Shown here: piece after piece, positions 28,183 to 35,634 of the stretch
Position numbering within the stretch: the stretch's first letter is position 1
Layout of the letters: every line of letters starts with the position of its first letter
Origin: Defluviitalea saccharophila
GTDB taxonomy: Bacteria; Bacillota; Clostridia; Lachnospirales; Defluviitaleaceae
NCBI RefSeq assembly: GCF_038396635.1
Contig: NZ_CP121687.1
Location: 930,001-994,000 of the forward strand
Length of the DNA stretch: 64,000 nt
Direction: 5' to 3'
Translations under genes and position numbers: made by a program
The notes under the pieces: generated by a model
What the model saw: the letters and a program-made list of their open reading frames with translations, nothing else
What the model was told of the DNA's origin: nothing
The model's database searches: none

Positions 28183-30453
28183 CTATGACAGAAAAACTGT
28201 TTCCATGTCTACTGCTTCTCTTAGCAAAGGAGTAAGTTCTCCTGAATAGTATATACATAAAACATGAAGGGCTCTGGTACAGGCTGTATAAAGCAGCAGC
28301 CGTTCTTCTTCACAGTTGTAATGTTCATCTCCTGCATTGTATATCAAAGCCACATCAAATTCTAAGCCTTTAGCAAGGTAAGACGGTATTACTACGGTAC
28401 CGCTTATATATTCATCATCATCCTTTAATATAGCATGAACATTGGTTTTGTCTTTTAGGAAGTTATATACTTCCTTTGCCTCTTTGACGGTTCTAGTAAT
28501 AATACCGATGGATTTATAACCTTTCTCTTTATATTTTTCAATATCTTCAACAAGTCTTTTGTTAATCTCTTCTTCATCGGAATATCCGATAATGATAGGT
28601 TTATCTCCACTTCTCTCTATCCATTCATGGGTAGCTTCTTTATTAAGCAATCTGCTTGTAAATCTTGCAATCTCCATAGTGGATCTGTAGCTTTTCGTTA
28701 AATCAATCCTGCAGGTATCTTCTTTTGGGAATATATGGGCTATATTCTCATAGTCACCGACATTCATGTAGGGGTTAATGGATTGATTTAAATCTCCCAA
28801 TATCGTCATATTGGCAGATTTAAAAAGCTGATAAAATATCTCATACTGTAATGGAGTGTAATCCTGTGCCTCATCTATAATCACATATTTTATATTCGAG
28901 GTTTCGGGAAGATCTCCCAGTACTCCCTTCAGATATAAAAGAGGTGACTGATCCTCATAATAAAGCACCCCAGCCTGCAAGTTCTCAAGAGTATATTTCT
29001 TGATTTCTTCAAGATTAATTTCTGTAGAATGATTAATTAAGCCCTCTGAGAAAAGCTCGAGTTTTTCAAAAAGATTTTTATAAATCTCTATCAAATCAAA
29101 CTCTGTCATTTGATGAATTGCATCATATACATCCTTCATTTTATTTCTTACAACCGCTGCACTGTGCTTCATATTTTCTGCTTGATTCATTGAGGAATCC
29201 GAATCATTCATCTCTTTTGAAACTTCTTCTACAAGCTCCTTTTCATAGGGTTCTATAAGGTATAGTATTCTATTTTTTATTTTCTGAAGGCGCCTCTTTA
29301 ATGGCAGCTGGGCATAATCTTTATAAAACAACTCTTCAATATCCTTAGAAGGGATGATTATCTTATCTTTGATTATTATATCTGTAAATCTGCTATATTC
29401 TTTTTCCAGATAGGAAACATATCTTTTTAAAATATTTATAAATTCTACAGAAGACTTAAATTTAATATTATTAATTCTTCTCTGATAAGTCTTTTTGTTC
29501 TTAGAATCCAGAATATACTCCATCATCTCGGAATAACTTTCCTTTGTAACGGCATTTCCTAAAGAGGTATGCATATATTCTTTAAATGTAGTCTGAAACA
29601 TATTTTCTTCCCCAAGTTCCGGCAATACATTAGAAATGTAATCGTTAAAAATATCATTTGGAGAAAATATGACGATGTTTTCAGGCTTAATGGTATCTCG
29701 ATGTTTATATAAAAGATAAGCAACTCTATGAAGAGCAACGGAGGTTTTTCCGCTTCCGGCAGGCCCTTGAACAATCAGATTCTTGTATTCCTCATTACGG
29801 ATGACTCTGTTCTGTTCTCTTTGGATCGTCGTTACAATAGTCTTCATTTTACTGTCCGTACTTCTGCCTAAGATATCCTGCAGAATTTCATCGTCTATCT
29901 TCAGACTGCTGTCGAACATATACTCGATTTTACCATTATAAATTTTATAATGTCTTTTTAAAGTCAGTTTCCCATGGATGGTTCCTTCCGGACATTCATA
30001 ACTGGCATCTCCTATTTCACGCTCATAATACATGCTTGAAATCGGTGCTCTCCAATCGTACACAAGAAACTCATAATCCTCCGTTATAAGGTTTGAAATG
30101 CCTATATAACACTTTTCAGCATTTTCCTCCCCATCTTCAACGAAATCCATTCGTCCGAAATAAGGTGATAATAATATCTTCTCATATTTCTCTTCCAGCT
30201 TTTTTGTAAACTCATGGCTGCTTTTTTGTATTTTCATTGTATTGATAAGTTGCATAAAATCTACAAGCTGATCAAGTCCATTGTCTTTGGCAACAGAACC
30301 TATATCCTGCCACATCTCTCTTTGTGTTTCTATGCCATCCTGTTTGATACGTTCTTTTAAAGCACGGTTTTCATCCAACTGTCTTCGTGCCTCTTTAAGA
30401 ACCTTCTCCAGCCATTCTTTTTCAATTCTCCATTCCGCTTCGCTTATATGCAT
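28183..30453 (-). CDS. helD: HelD-type DNA helicase, RNA polymerase recycling factor
   Basis: A superfamily 1 (UvrD/Rep-like) ATPase of about 756 residues. It has a coiled-coil N-terminal arm (about 1-75) of the type that enters the RNA polymerase secondary channel, the family hallmark VYDWRAPISSMYYE, Walker A GPAGSGKTSVALHR, Walker B VIIDEAQDYTPLQYE, GDLNQSINPY, and the C-terminal SYRSTMEIARF and YTACTRALHVL motifs. ATG 30453 is ten bases from AAGGGGAG; a GTG at 30462 is too close to it. HelD frees stalled or inhibited polymerase from DNA. It stands alone. Confidence 0.9.
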   Translation of the reverse strand: MHISEAEWRIEKEWLEKVLKEARRQLDENRALKERIKQDGIETQREMWQDIGSVAKDNGLDQLVDFMQLINTMKIQKSSHEFTKKLEEKYEKILLSPYFGRMDFVEDGEENAEKCYIGISNLITEDYEFLVYDWRAPISSMYYEREIGDASYECPEGTIHGKLTLKRHYKIYNGKIEYMFDSSLKIDDEILQDILGRSTDSKMKTIVTTIQREQNRVIRNEEYKNLIVQGPAGSGKTSVALHRVAYLLYKHRDTIKPENIVIFSPNDIFNDYISNVLPELGEENMFQTTFKEYMHTSLGNAVTKESYSEMMEYILDSKNKKTYQRRINNIKFKSSVEFINILKRYVSYLEKEYSRFTDIIIKDKIIIPSKDIEELFYKDYAQLPLKRRLQKIKNRILYLIEPYEKELVEEVSKEMNDSDSSMNQAENMKHSAAVVRNKMKDVYDAIHQMTEFDLIEIYKNLFEKLELFSEGLINHSTEINLEEIKKYTLENLQAGVLYYEDQSPLLYLKGVLGDLPETSNIKYVIIDEAQDYTPLQYEIFYQLFKSANMTILGDLNQSINPYMNVGDYENIAHIFPKEDTCRIDLTKSYRSTMEIARFTSRLLNKEATHEWIERSGDKPIIIGYSDEEEINKRLVEDIEKYKEKGYKSIGIITRTVKEAKEVYNFLKDKTNVHAILKDDDEYISGTVVIPSYLAKGLEFDVALIYNAGDEHYNCEEERLLLYTACTRALHVLCIYYSGELTPLLREAVDMETVFLS

Positions 30454-30505
30454 GGCATACACACTCCCCTTTATAATTTAAGTAAGATTTTTTGCAAAAA
30501 TCCTA

Positions 30506-30534
30506 TTGACATTGTTTTTCTAAGGGTGTATAAT
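30506..30534 (+). promoter_or_regulatory. Consensus sigma-A promoter in the helD-GNAT gap
   Basis: TTGACA (30506-30511), 17 bases, TATAAT (30529-30534), a full match to consensus on the plus strand. The nearest downstream structure is a terminator at 30615, and no gene lies between them. Confidence 0.75.
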
Positions 30535-30540
30535 TAAATT

Positions 30541-30650
30541 AGGGTAATATATCTACAACTTAGAAAAATCAATATCTTATTTATATTATCATTTCAATGC
30601 GTTTATGTCAATATAAAAGACATTTGTCCTGAAGACAAATGTCTTTTATA
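30541..30650 (+). ncRNA. Possible small RNA of about 110 nt ending in a strong terminator
   Basis: The unit runs from the expected start of the consensus promoter to a hairpin of perfect 14-base arms (AAAAGACATTTGTC, 30615-30628; GACAAATGTCTTTT, 30634-30647) with a T tail. It contains no ORF with a ribosome site; an 11-codon ATG frame near 30598 lacks one. It could instead be an attenuated leader of the GNAT gene at 30748. The product is inferred from promoter plus terminator only. Confidence 0.4.
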
Positions 30651-30747
30651 TTGCATAGGAAATTCCTTTATTTACAACCAAATTGATTTCATTTATACTG
30701 TTTTCAATATATAAACTTAAGATTCTTCGAGAAAGGATTGAATATGC

Positions 30748-31188
30748 ATGGAGTCAAAAAGAATAGCGGATGATCAGGATTTGCAAATAGCATTACAAAT
30801 CAGAAAAGAAGTATTTGTTCATGAGCAAGGAGTTCCTTTAGAAATTGAAATCGATGAGTATGACACCTTAGATGGACAATGTGAGCATGTGCTTGTCTAT
30901 TATAACGATGAACCCGTTGGGACCGGAAGATTCAGAATTATTGACGGCTTAGCCAAGGCAGAAAGAATATGTGTTTTAAAACCTTATCGCAAATTTGGCC
31001 TTGGCAGAAAAGTCCTTGATGCATTAGAAGAAATTGCTATAGAAAAAGGCTTTTCTCAAATCCGATTACATGGGCAAACTCATGTAGAAGGCTTCTATAA
31101 TAAGCTGGGGTATCAAACTCTATCCGATGTATTTTTGGAACATGATATCCCTCATGTTTTAATGATAAAGGATTTAACTGCAAAATAG
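30748..31188 (+). CDS. GNAT family N-acetyltransferase
   Basis: A 146-residue acetyl-CoA-dependent acyltransferase of the ElaA/YjcF-like group. The N-terminal block ALQIRKEVFVHEQGVP is typical of that group, and the acetyl-CoA loop region is seen as RICVLKPYRKFGLGRKVLDALE. The C-terminal QIRLHGQTHVEGFYNKLGYQ is also typical. AAAGGATTG precedes ATG 30748. It stands alone between the possible small RNA and a terminator. The acceptor is unknown. Confidence 0.9.
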   Translation: MESKRIADDQDLQIALQIRKEVFVHEQGVPLEIEIDEYDTLDGQCEHVLVYYNDEPVGTGRFRIIDGLAKAERICVLKPYRKFGLGRKVLDALEEIAIEKGFSQIRLHGQTHVEGFYNKLGYQTLSDVFLEHDIPHVLMIKDLTAK

Positions 31189-31215
31189 GAATATCCATAC
31201 GATATTCCTATTTTT
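31182..31215. terminator. Terminator shared by the GNAT and sdaAA genes
   Basis: Arms AAAATAGGAATATC (31182-31195) and GATATTCCTATTTT (31201-31214) are perfect with a 5-base loop, and the first arm includes the GNAT stop codon. It is flanked by A and T runs, so it can act on both strands. Confidence 0.85.
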
Positions 31216-31251
31216 ATTGCATAAGAAATTCCTTTAAATTTCCTATGCAAT
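31216..31251. repeat. Inverted repeat sharing a 20-base stretch with 30651-30670
   Basis: ATTGCATAAGAAATT and AAATTTCCTATGCAAT face each other at the end of sdaAA. Its left part (31217-31236) matches 30651-30670, before the GNAT gene, at 19 of 20 positions, so similar elements flank that gene. Confidence 0.6.
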
Positions 31252-31258
31252 AATCTTG

Positions 31259-32161
31259 TTAAATATTTTTTTCTGTTCCAATTTTCCCAAGAACCTCTTT
31301 TTGGATTCTTATTCCTGTAGGAGTAGCTGCCAGTCCCCCTTGAGCAGTTTCCCTTAAGGAACAGGGCAATGCTTTTCCTACTTTATACATTGCATCTATC
31401 ACCTCATCAAAAGGAATAATGCTTTTTATGTCTGCAAGTGCCATATCTGCAGAAATTAAAGCATTCGCTGCACCGATGGCGTTGCGTTTCATGCACGGCG
31501 CCTCCACTAAACCGGCAATGGGATCACAGACCATTCCCAATATGTTTTTTATCGCCATAGAAGCTGCATGCAGAGCCTGCTCAGGAGTACCGCCTAACAT
31601 CTCTACAATTCCTGCCGCTGCCATGGCCGCTGCTGAACCTGTTTCCGCCTGACAGCCCCCTTCTGCTCCAGATACTGTGGCATTTTTTGTAATAATGTAT
31701 CCAACCGCTCCGGCGGTAAATAGCCCATGAACCATTTCCTCTTCACTAAGCTCGAACTCTTCTCCAACGGTTACAATAGTTCCAGGCAATATTCCACTCG
31801 CTCCGGCTGTAGGAGCAGCAACAATCAGTCCCATGGACGCATTGACTTCCAAAACTGCCATGGCACTGGCCACAGCTTTATTCACCTGCGTTCCGCAGGC
31901 AGTCTTTTTGGTCTCATATCTATCTTTGAGCTTTTTAGCGTCGCCACCAATTAATCCGCTGACAGATTTCATTTCTTTGGTTAATCCTCTTTCAATGGCA
32001 TCTTTCATAATGCGCAAGCTGTCTCTCATGGTTTCGAAGATTTCATCCCTGGTTTTCCCTGAGATATACACTTCCCGCGCGATCATTACTTCAGATATTT
32101 TTTTATTAGTCCCATTGCACAGCTCAATTAATTCGCTTCCGTTACGGAAATCCTTGTTCAT
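31259..32161 (-). CDS. sdaAA: L-serine ammonia-lyase, iron-sulfur-dependent, alpha subunit
   Basis: This 300-residue catalytic subunit of the oxygen-sensitive serine dehydratase turns L-serine into pyruvate and ammonia. Cluster and active-site blocks are visible: GCQAETGSAAAMAAAGIVEM, GMVCDPIAGLVEAPCMKRN, and AAPTAGASGILPG near the middle. GGAGGACTGG precedes ATG 32161. It follows the beta subunit by 13 bases and so forms one operon with it. The two-subunit form is usual in Firmicutes; E. coli has a fused enzyme. Confidence 0.96.
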   Translation of the reverse strand: MNKDFRNGSELIELCNGTNKKISEVMIAREVYISGKTRDEIFETMRDSLRIMKDAIERGLTKEMKSVSGLIGGDAKKLKDRYETKKTACGTQVNKAVASAMAVLEVNASMGLIVAAPTAGASGILPGTIVTVGEEFELSEEEMVHGLFTAGAVGYIITKNATVSGAEGGCQAETGSAAAMAAAGIVEMLGGTPEQALHAASMAIKNILGMVCDPIAGLVEAPCMKRNAIGAANALISADMALADIKSIIPFDEVIDAMYKVGKALPCSLRETAQGGLAATPTGIRIQKEVLGKIGTEKNI

Positions 32162-32174
32162 TTAACCAGTCCTC

Positions 32175-32852
32175 CTACAAAGCTTCTATCATGTAAACGC
32201 TAATAATTTTATCCTTTAAGCCATGGATTTCATCAACAATCTTTTCAGAAACCACATGATCGGTTTCAATAATCATAAAGGCATCTTCTCCTTTATGCTG
32301 TCTGAACACATTCATGGAGGCAATATTAATATTGTGATGGCTCATAATCTTTGTGACCTCTGCAATAACCCCTGGGCGATCTATATGTCTAATGACTAAA
32401 GTAGGATATTCGGCAGTAAATTCAACATCCAATCCATTAATCTGGATGATTTTTATACTTCCTCCTCCAATGGATGAGCCAATAAGTTCAGAATGTTTTC
32501 CTTCACAATATTCCAAAACGATTTTTACCGTATTAGGATGCACATCCCCTAAATCCGTTTCAACGAAAGCATATTCTATCCCCTGTTGCTTTGCAATCTC
32601 CATGGACCTGCTGATGTTTTCATCATTGGGCTGCAGCCCTAAAACCCCGGCAATCAACGCCCTATCGGTGCCATGTCCTCTGTAAGTAGATGCAAAGGAG
32701 CCATGAAGATAAAAGGTGACTTTTTTTATGGTATCCCGACTAATTTTTCTTGCTACCCTTCCAATCCTTGCAGCGCCTGCTGTATGGGAACTGGAAGGTC
32801 CGATCATTTTAGGACCTATAATATCAAAAACGCTATAAATTTTATTATTCAT
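32175..32852 (-). CDS. sdaAB: L-serine ammonia-lyase, iron-sulfur-dependent, beta subunit
   Basis: A 225-residue subunit with the N-terminal serine dehydratase beta domain (SVFDIIGPKMIGPSSSHTAGAARIG) and a C-terminal ACT domain (about 150-225, PTLVIRHIDRPGVIAEVTKIM), which usually binds serine for control. GTCGGAGGATGG precedes the ATG. It is the first gene of the sdaAB operon, with a likely promoter at 32923-32952. Confidence 0.96.
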   Translation of the reverse strand: MNNKIYSVFDIIGPKMIGPSSSHTAGAARIGRVARKISRDTIKKVTFYLHGSFASTYRGHGTDRALIAGVLGLQPNDENISRSMEIAKQQGIEYAFVETDLGDVHPNTVKIVLEYCEGKHSELIGSSIGGGSIKIIQINGLDVEFTAEYPTLVIRHIDRPGVIAEVTKIMSHHNINIASMNVFRQHKGEDAFMIIETDHVVSEKIVDEIHGLKDKIISVYMIEAL

Positions 32853-32922
32853 TCTCCATCCTCCGACATAAAGAAATGATGAACCAATTAAACTTTTATA
32901 AGAATTCCTCTCACTTATCTGT

Positions 32923-32952
32923 AGTATAGCATTTCTTTATTCTTATTCACAA
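32923..32952 (-). promoter_or_regulatory. Promoter of sdaAB
   Basis: On the minus strand TTGTGA (32952-32947) and TATACT (32928-32923) are 18 bases apart, about 70 bases before sdaAB. No clear operator is seen. The gap 32953-33064 shows nothing else that I can support. Confidence 0.55.
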
Positions 32953-33064
32953 GGACGAACTCCTTTGGATATCTAAATAATTCCTATCAACCATACTATT
33001 TGCAGGAATAGCAAGTTTATCCCCCAATCTTAAAAATCAATAGATGATATTACGCCATCGTAAA

Positions 33065-33091
33065 ATGCCTGTCAATCGAAATTGACAGGCA
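33065..33091. terminator. Terminator of the small surface-protein gene
   Basis: TGCCTGTCAAT and ATTGACAGGCA face each other over a short loop about ten bases after the stop at 33102. The T tail on the minus strand is modest. Confidence 0.78.
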
Positions 33092-33101
33092 CTTTTTCAT
33101 T

Positions 33102-33713
33102 TTAGTTTGTAGTTTTCTTTTTACGTCTTGCGAATAAAATTCCGCCTATTGCAATAACACCAACACCGTAGATTGCTAAAGATTTTACCTGGTTTTCCTT
33201 TGGTGCATTATCTTCATTTGCCATTACCACCTGGGCCTCTAAAACACCGGTATCGGCAGCATTTGTCCCATAAAGCTCACCCATCTCGCCTTCTACCACT
33301 TTAACGAGATCTTTACCTAATATACTGTAAAGATATTGCGCATTTTCTTCACTGTAAGGACTAATACCTATTTCAACATATTCTTCCGTAGGAAGTGTGT
33401 GTGTAACTGCAAAACCTTTTTCTTCAGTATCTTTCATATACTCTCCAAAAAGATACTGATCAATTTCCTTCTGTTTGTTTAAAATCTCTTCACTGATGGT
33501 TGGTTCGTCCACCATATATGAAACTGCTGCATCCGGAGCATCTGCTTCCATTATTTGAATGAATACATCTCCCTCTGCTTCCTCCATTTTTACTTCATCT
33601 GCAGGCAAAGCTTCCAGCATTGGTTCTACACCTTCTCCATTTGCAAAAACCGCTCCTGATGAAACTACTGCAAAACATAATCCTAAAATAAAATTTCTAA
33701 TTAATTTAGTCAT
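33102..33713 (-). CDS. Small exported protein with C-terminal membrane anchor
   Basis: A 203-residue protein. Residues 1-24 are a signal peptide (LGLCFAVVSSGAVFA, cleavage likely after it). The mature part is acidic, and the C-terminus has a helix (SLAIYGVGVIAIGGILFA) followed by RRKKK, the layout of sortase substrates. I see no LPxTG; the bases before the helix give PKENQVKS instead, so simple membrane anchoring is more likely than sortase attachment. The family is not recognised. GGGAGGAATG precedes the ATG. It is a single gene. Confidence 0.78.
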   Translation of the reverse strand: MTKLIRNFILGLCFAVVSSGAVFANGEGVEPMLEALPADEVKMEEAEGDVFIQIMEADAPDAAVSYMVDEPTISEEILNKQKEIDQYLFGEYMKDTEEKGFAVTHTLPTEEYVEIGISPYSEENAQYLYSILGKDLVKVVEGEMGELYGTNAADTGVLEAQVVMANEDNAPKENQVKSLAIYGVGVIAIGGILFARRKKKTTN

Positions 33714-33881
33714 GATTTCATTCCTCCCAGTTATTAGATTAAACTATTATAGAATCCTAAAAATCGATTTTTATTTCCTATTCGATTCATTAGACGCATA
33801 GATTTTTGTTTTCGTTCCATCCATTATAAGGAAATGAATAGAATTTTTATAATTCTGCATGTCCTTTTTATAAATATTTCA

Positions 33882-33910
33882 TTGACAAAATTTATACTCT
33901 GTGCTATTCT
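33882..33910 (+). promoter_or_regulatory. Promoter of the alaA T-box transcript
   Basis: TTGACA (33882-33887), 17 bases, TATTCT (33905-33910). Transcription would start about ten bases before the T-box leader. Confidence 0.7.
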
Positions 33911-33916
33911 ATCTTA

Positions 33917-34185
33917 AATATTAAAAAGGCTATGAAAAGAAGTAGTAAGTATTGATGAGATTTCAGAGAGAAGATGGTTGGTGCGAATCTTTATGTAGTC
34001 AATGCTGAAGCAGTCTTGGAGCTTTGAACCGAACGGCCTGTGTATGGGCTTAGTAGACTTCAACGGATTCCCCCGTTACAGGGACACAGTATAATAGTAC
34101 TGGTAGAGTGCAGATTTATTCTGAATTTAGGTGGTAACACGGATTACATATTCGCCCTAAGCATATTTATGCTTAGGGCGTTTTT
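33917..34185 (+). promoter_or_regulatory. T-box riboswitch, probable alanine specifier, with terminator
   Basis: The leader has the T-box parts in order: a Stem I with AGAGAGAAG (33965-33973) and the GATGGTTGGTG distal loop, a CAACGG/CCGTTA stem III (34071-34078 region), the conserved T-box AGGTGGTAACACGG (34129-34142) whose TGGT bulge pairs with a tRNA ending ACCA, and the terminator CGCCCTAAGCA / TGCTTAGGGCG (34153-34180) with five T. The likely specifier is GCC at 34036-34038 (Ala), which agrees with the alanine aminotransferase downstream; the base after it is not the usual purine, so the codon is an inference. Uncharged tRNA would allow alaA expression. Confidence 0.9.
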
Positions 34186-34330
34186 AATTACATCGGAAAT
34201 TCCACCGCATTTCCGATGTAATTAAAAGCCCTCCGGGCAGAATGCACACTTGCGCATATTGTACTTTATCGGCTTTGCCGACTGCGCTGGCGCTAGAATT
34301 TCGCAAGCGAAACTCTTTCTTATATAAAAA
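34184..34330. repeat. Cluster of short palindromes between T-box and alaA
   Basis: A perfect 17-base inverted repeat (34184-34200 and 34209-34225, arms TTAATTACATCGGAAAT) follows the terminator. After it comes a GC-richer stretch with GCCCTCCGGGC (34228-34238), CGGCTTTGCCG (34270-34280), GCGCTGGCGC (34284-34293) and TTTCGCAAGCGAAA (34299-34312). It looks like a palindromic repeat element rather than part of the T-box. Confidence 0.55.
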
Positions 34331-34346
34331 ATGAGGGGTGATAATT

Positions 34347-35564
34347 ATGAGAATATTTGAGAAATCAAAGAAACTAAATAATGTATGTTATGATATCAGA
34401 GGTCCTGTCATGGACGAAGCAAACAGAATGATTGCTGAGGGAATAGAAATTCTTAAACTGAATATTGGGAATCCTGCACCCTTTGGATTTCAGGCATCCA
34501 ATAAACTACTGGAGAAAATGGCAGAAAACTTAAGTAAGACAGAAGGTTATTCAGATTCTAAAGGGCTTCTTTCTGCACGAGAAGCAATTGTGAAATACTG
34601 CAAAAAGAAAGGAATACCAGGAGTTACAGTGGAGGATGTCTATACGGGTAATGGCGTCAGCGAATTGATCACCATTTCCATGCAAGGACTACTGAATGAT
34701 GGTGATGAAGTACTGGTACCGGCACCGGATTATCCTTTATGGACAGCATCCGTGACCCTCTCCGGTGGAACACCGGTTCATTATATCTGCGACGAAGAAG
34801 CTAACTGGTATCCTGATATTAAGGACATAAAGAGCAAAATAACCGACAAAACAAAAGGAATTGTAATTATTAATCCAAATAATCCAACAGGCTCCTTATA
34901 TCCAAAAGAATTGTTAGAAGATATCGTAGAGATTGCACGCCAAAATGAGTTGATCATCTTCGCAGATGAAATATATGACCGAATGGTTATGGATGGATTA
35001 GAACATGTATCCATTGCATCCCTTGCGGAAGATCTTTTAACTGTAACGTTTAATGGGTTATCAAAATCCCATCTCATAGCAGGCTATCGATGTGGCTGGA
35101 TGTGCCTGTCTGGAGACAAATCCCGTGCCAAAGGATATATTGAGGGAATTAAATTATTGTCTTCTATGCGCCTGTGCTCTAATGTGCCTGCTCAGTCGAT
35201 AATAGAAATAGCTTTAGAATTAGAAGAAGATACAAAGGAACTTCTCCTTCCTGGCGGAAGAATTTATGAGCAAAGAGAATTTATATATAATGCCATCAAT
35301 GATATACCCGGGCTTAGTGCAGTGAAACCCAATGCTGCCTTTTATATATTCCCGAAAATTGATACAGAAAGATTTCATATTGTAGATGACGAACGATTCG
35401 TTCTTGACTTTCTAAAGGATAAAAAGATACTGCTTACCCATGGAGGCGGCTTCCACTGGGAAAACCCAGACCATTTTAGAATTGTTTATTTGCCGGAGAA
35501 ACCTCAACTACAGATGGCTTCCGATGCACTGGCAGATTTTATGTCTTACTATACGCAAAGATAA
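34347..35564 (+). CDS. alaA: Alanine aminotransferase, AlaA type
   Basis: A pyridoxal-phosphate fold type I aminotransferase of 405 residues that converts pyruvate and glutamate to alanine and 2-oxoglutarate. It is very close in layout to E. coli AlaA: SKKLNNVCYDIRGPVMDEANR, LKLNIGNPAPFGF, ADEIYDRM, the cofactor Lys in FNGLSKSHLIAGYR, and a C-terminal PGGRIYEQR. I choose ATG 34347 behind GAGGGG; the frame is open to a GTG at 34338. The T-box leader upstream ties expression to tRNA charging. A terminator follows. Confidence 0.93.
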   Translation: MRIFEKSKKLNNVCYDIRGPVMDEANRMIAEGIEILKLNIGNPAPFGFQASNKLLEKMAENLSKTEGYSDSKGLLSAREAIVKYCKKKGIPGVTVEDVYTGNGVSELITISMQGLLNDGDEVLVPAPDYPLWTASVTLSGGTPVHYICDEEANWYPDIKDIKSKITDKTKGIVIINPNNPTGSLYPKELLEDIVEIARQNELIIFADEIYDRMVMDGLEHVSIASLAEDLLTVTFNGLSKSHLIAGYRCGWMCLSGDKSRAKGYIEGIKLLSSMRLCSNVPAQSIIEIALELEEDTKELLLPGGRIYEQREFIYNAINDIPGLSAVKPNAAFYIFPKIDTERFHIVDDERFVLDFLKDKKILLTHGGGFHWENPDHFRIVYLPEKPQLQMASDALADFMSYYTQR

Positions 35565-35581
35565 TATTATTGGCAAAAATC

Positions 35582-35620
35582 AAGCCGAATTTTATGCACT
35601 CCCTAAAATTCGGCTTTTGA
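35582..35620. terminator. Terminator between alaA and the S41 peptidase gene
   Basis: Arms AAGCCGAATTTTA (35582-35594) and TAAAATTCGGCTT (35604-35616) followed by T. It can serve both converging genes. Confidence 0.88.
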
Positions 35621-35634
35621 TTTTTTGTTTATTG

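Noticed and set aside
33102-33713. LPxTG-anchored protein.
   Set aside because: No LPxTG or close variant precedes the C-terminal helix.
34020-34080. A tRNA gene in the leader of alaA.
   Set aside because: The segment lacks a tRNA cloverleaf and fits a T-box Stem I, which merely pairs with a tRNA.
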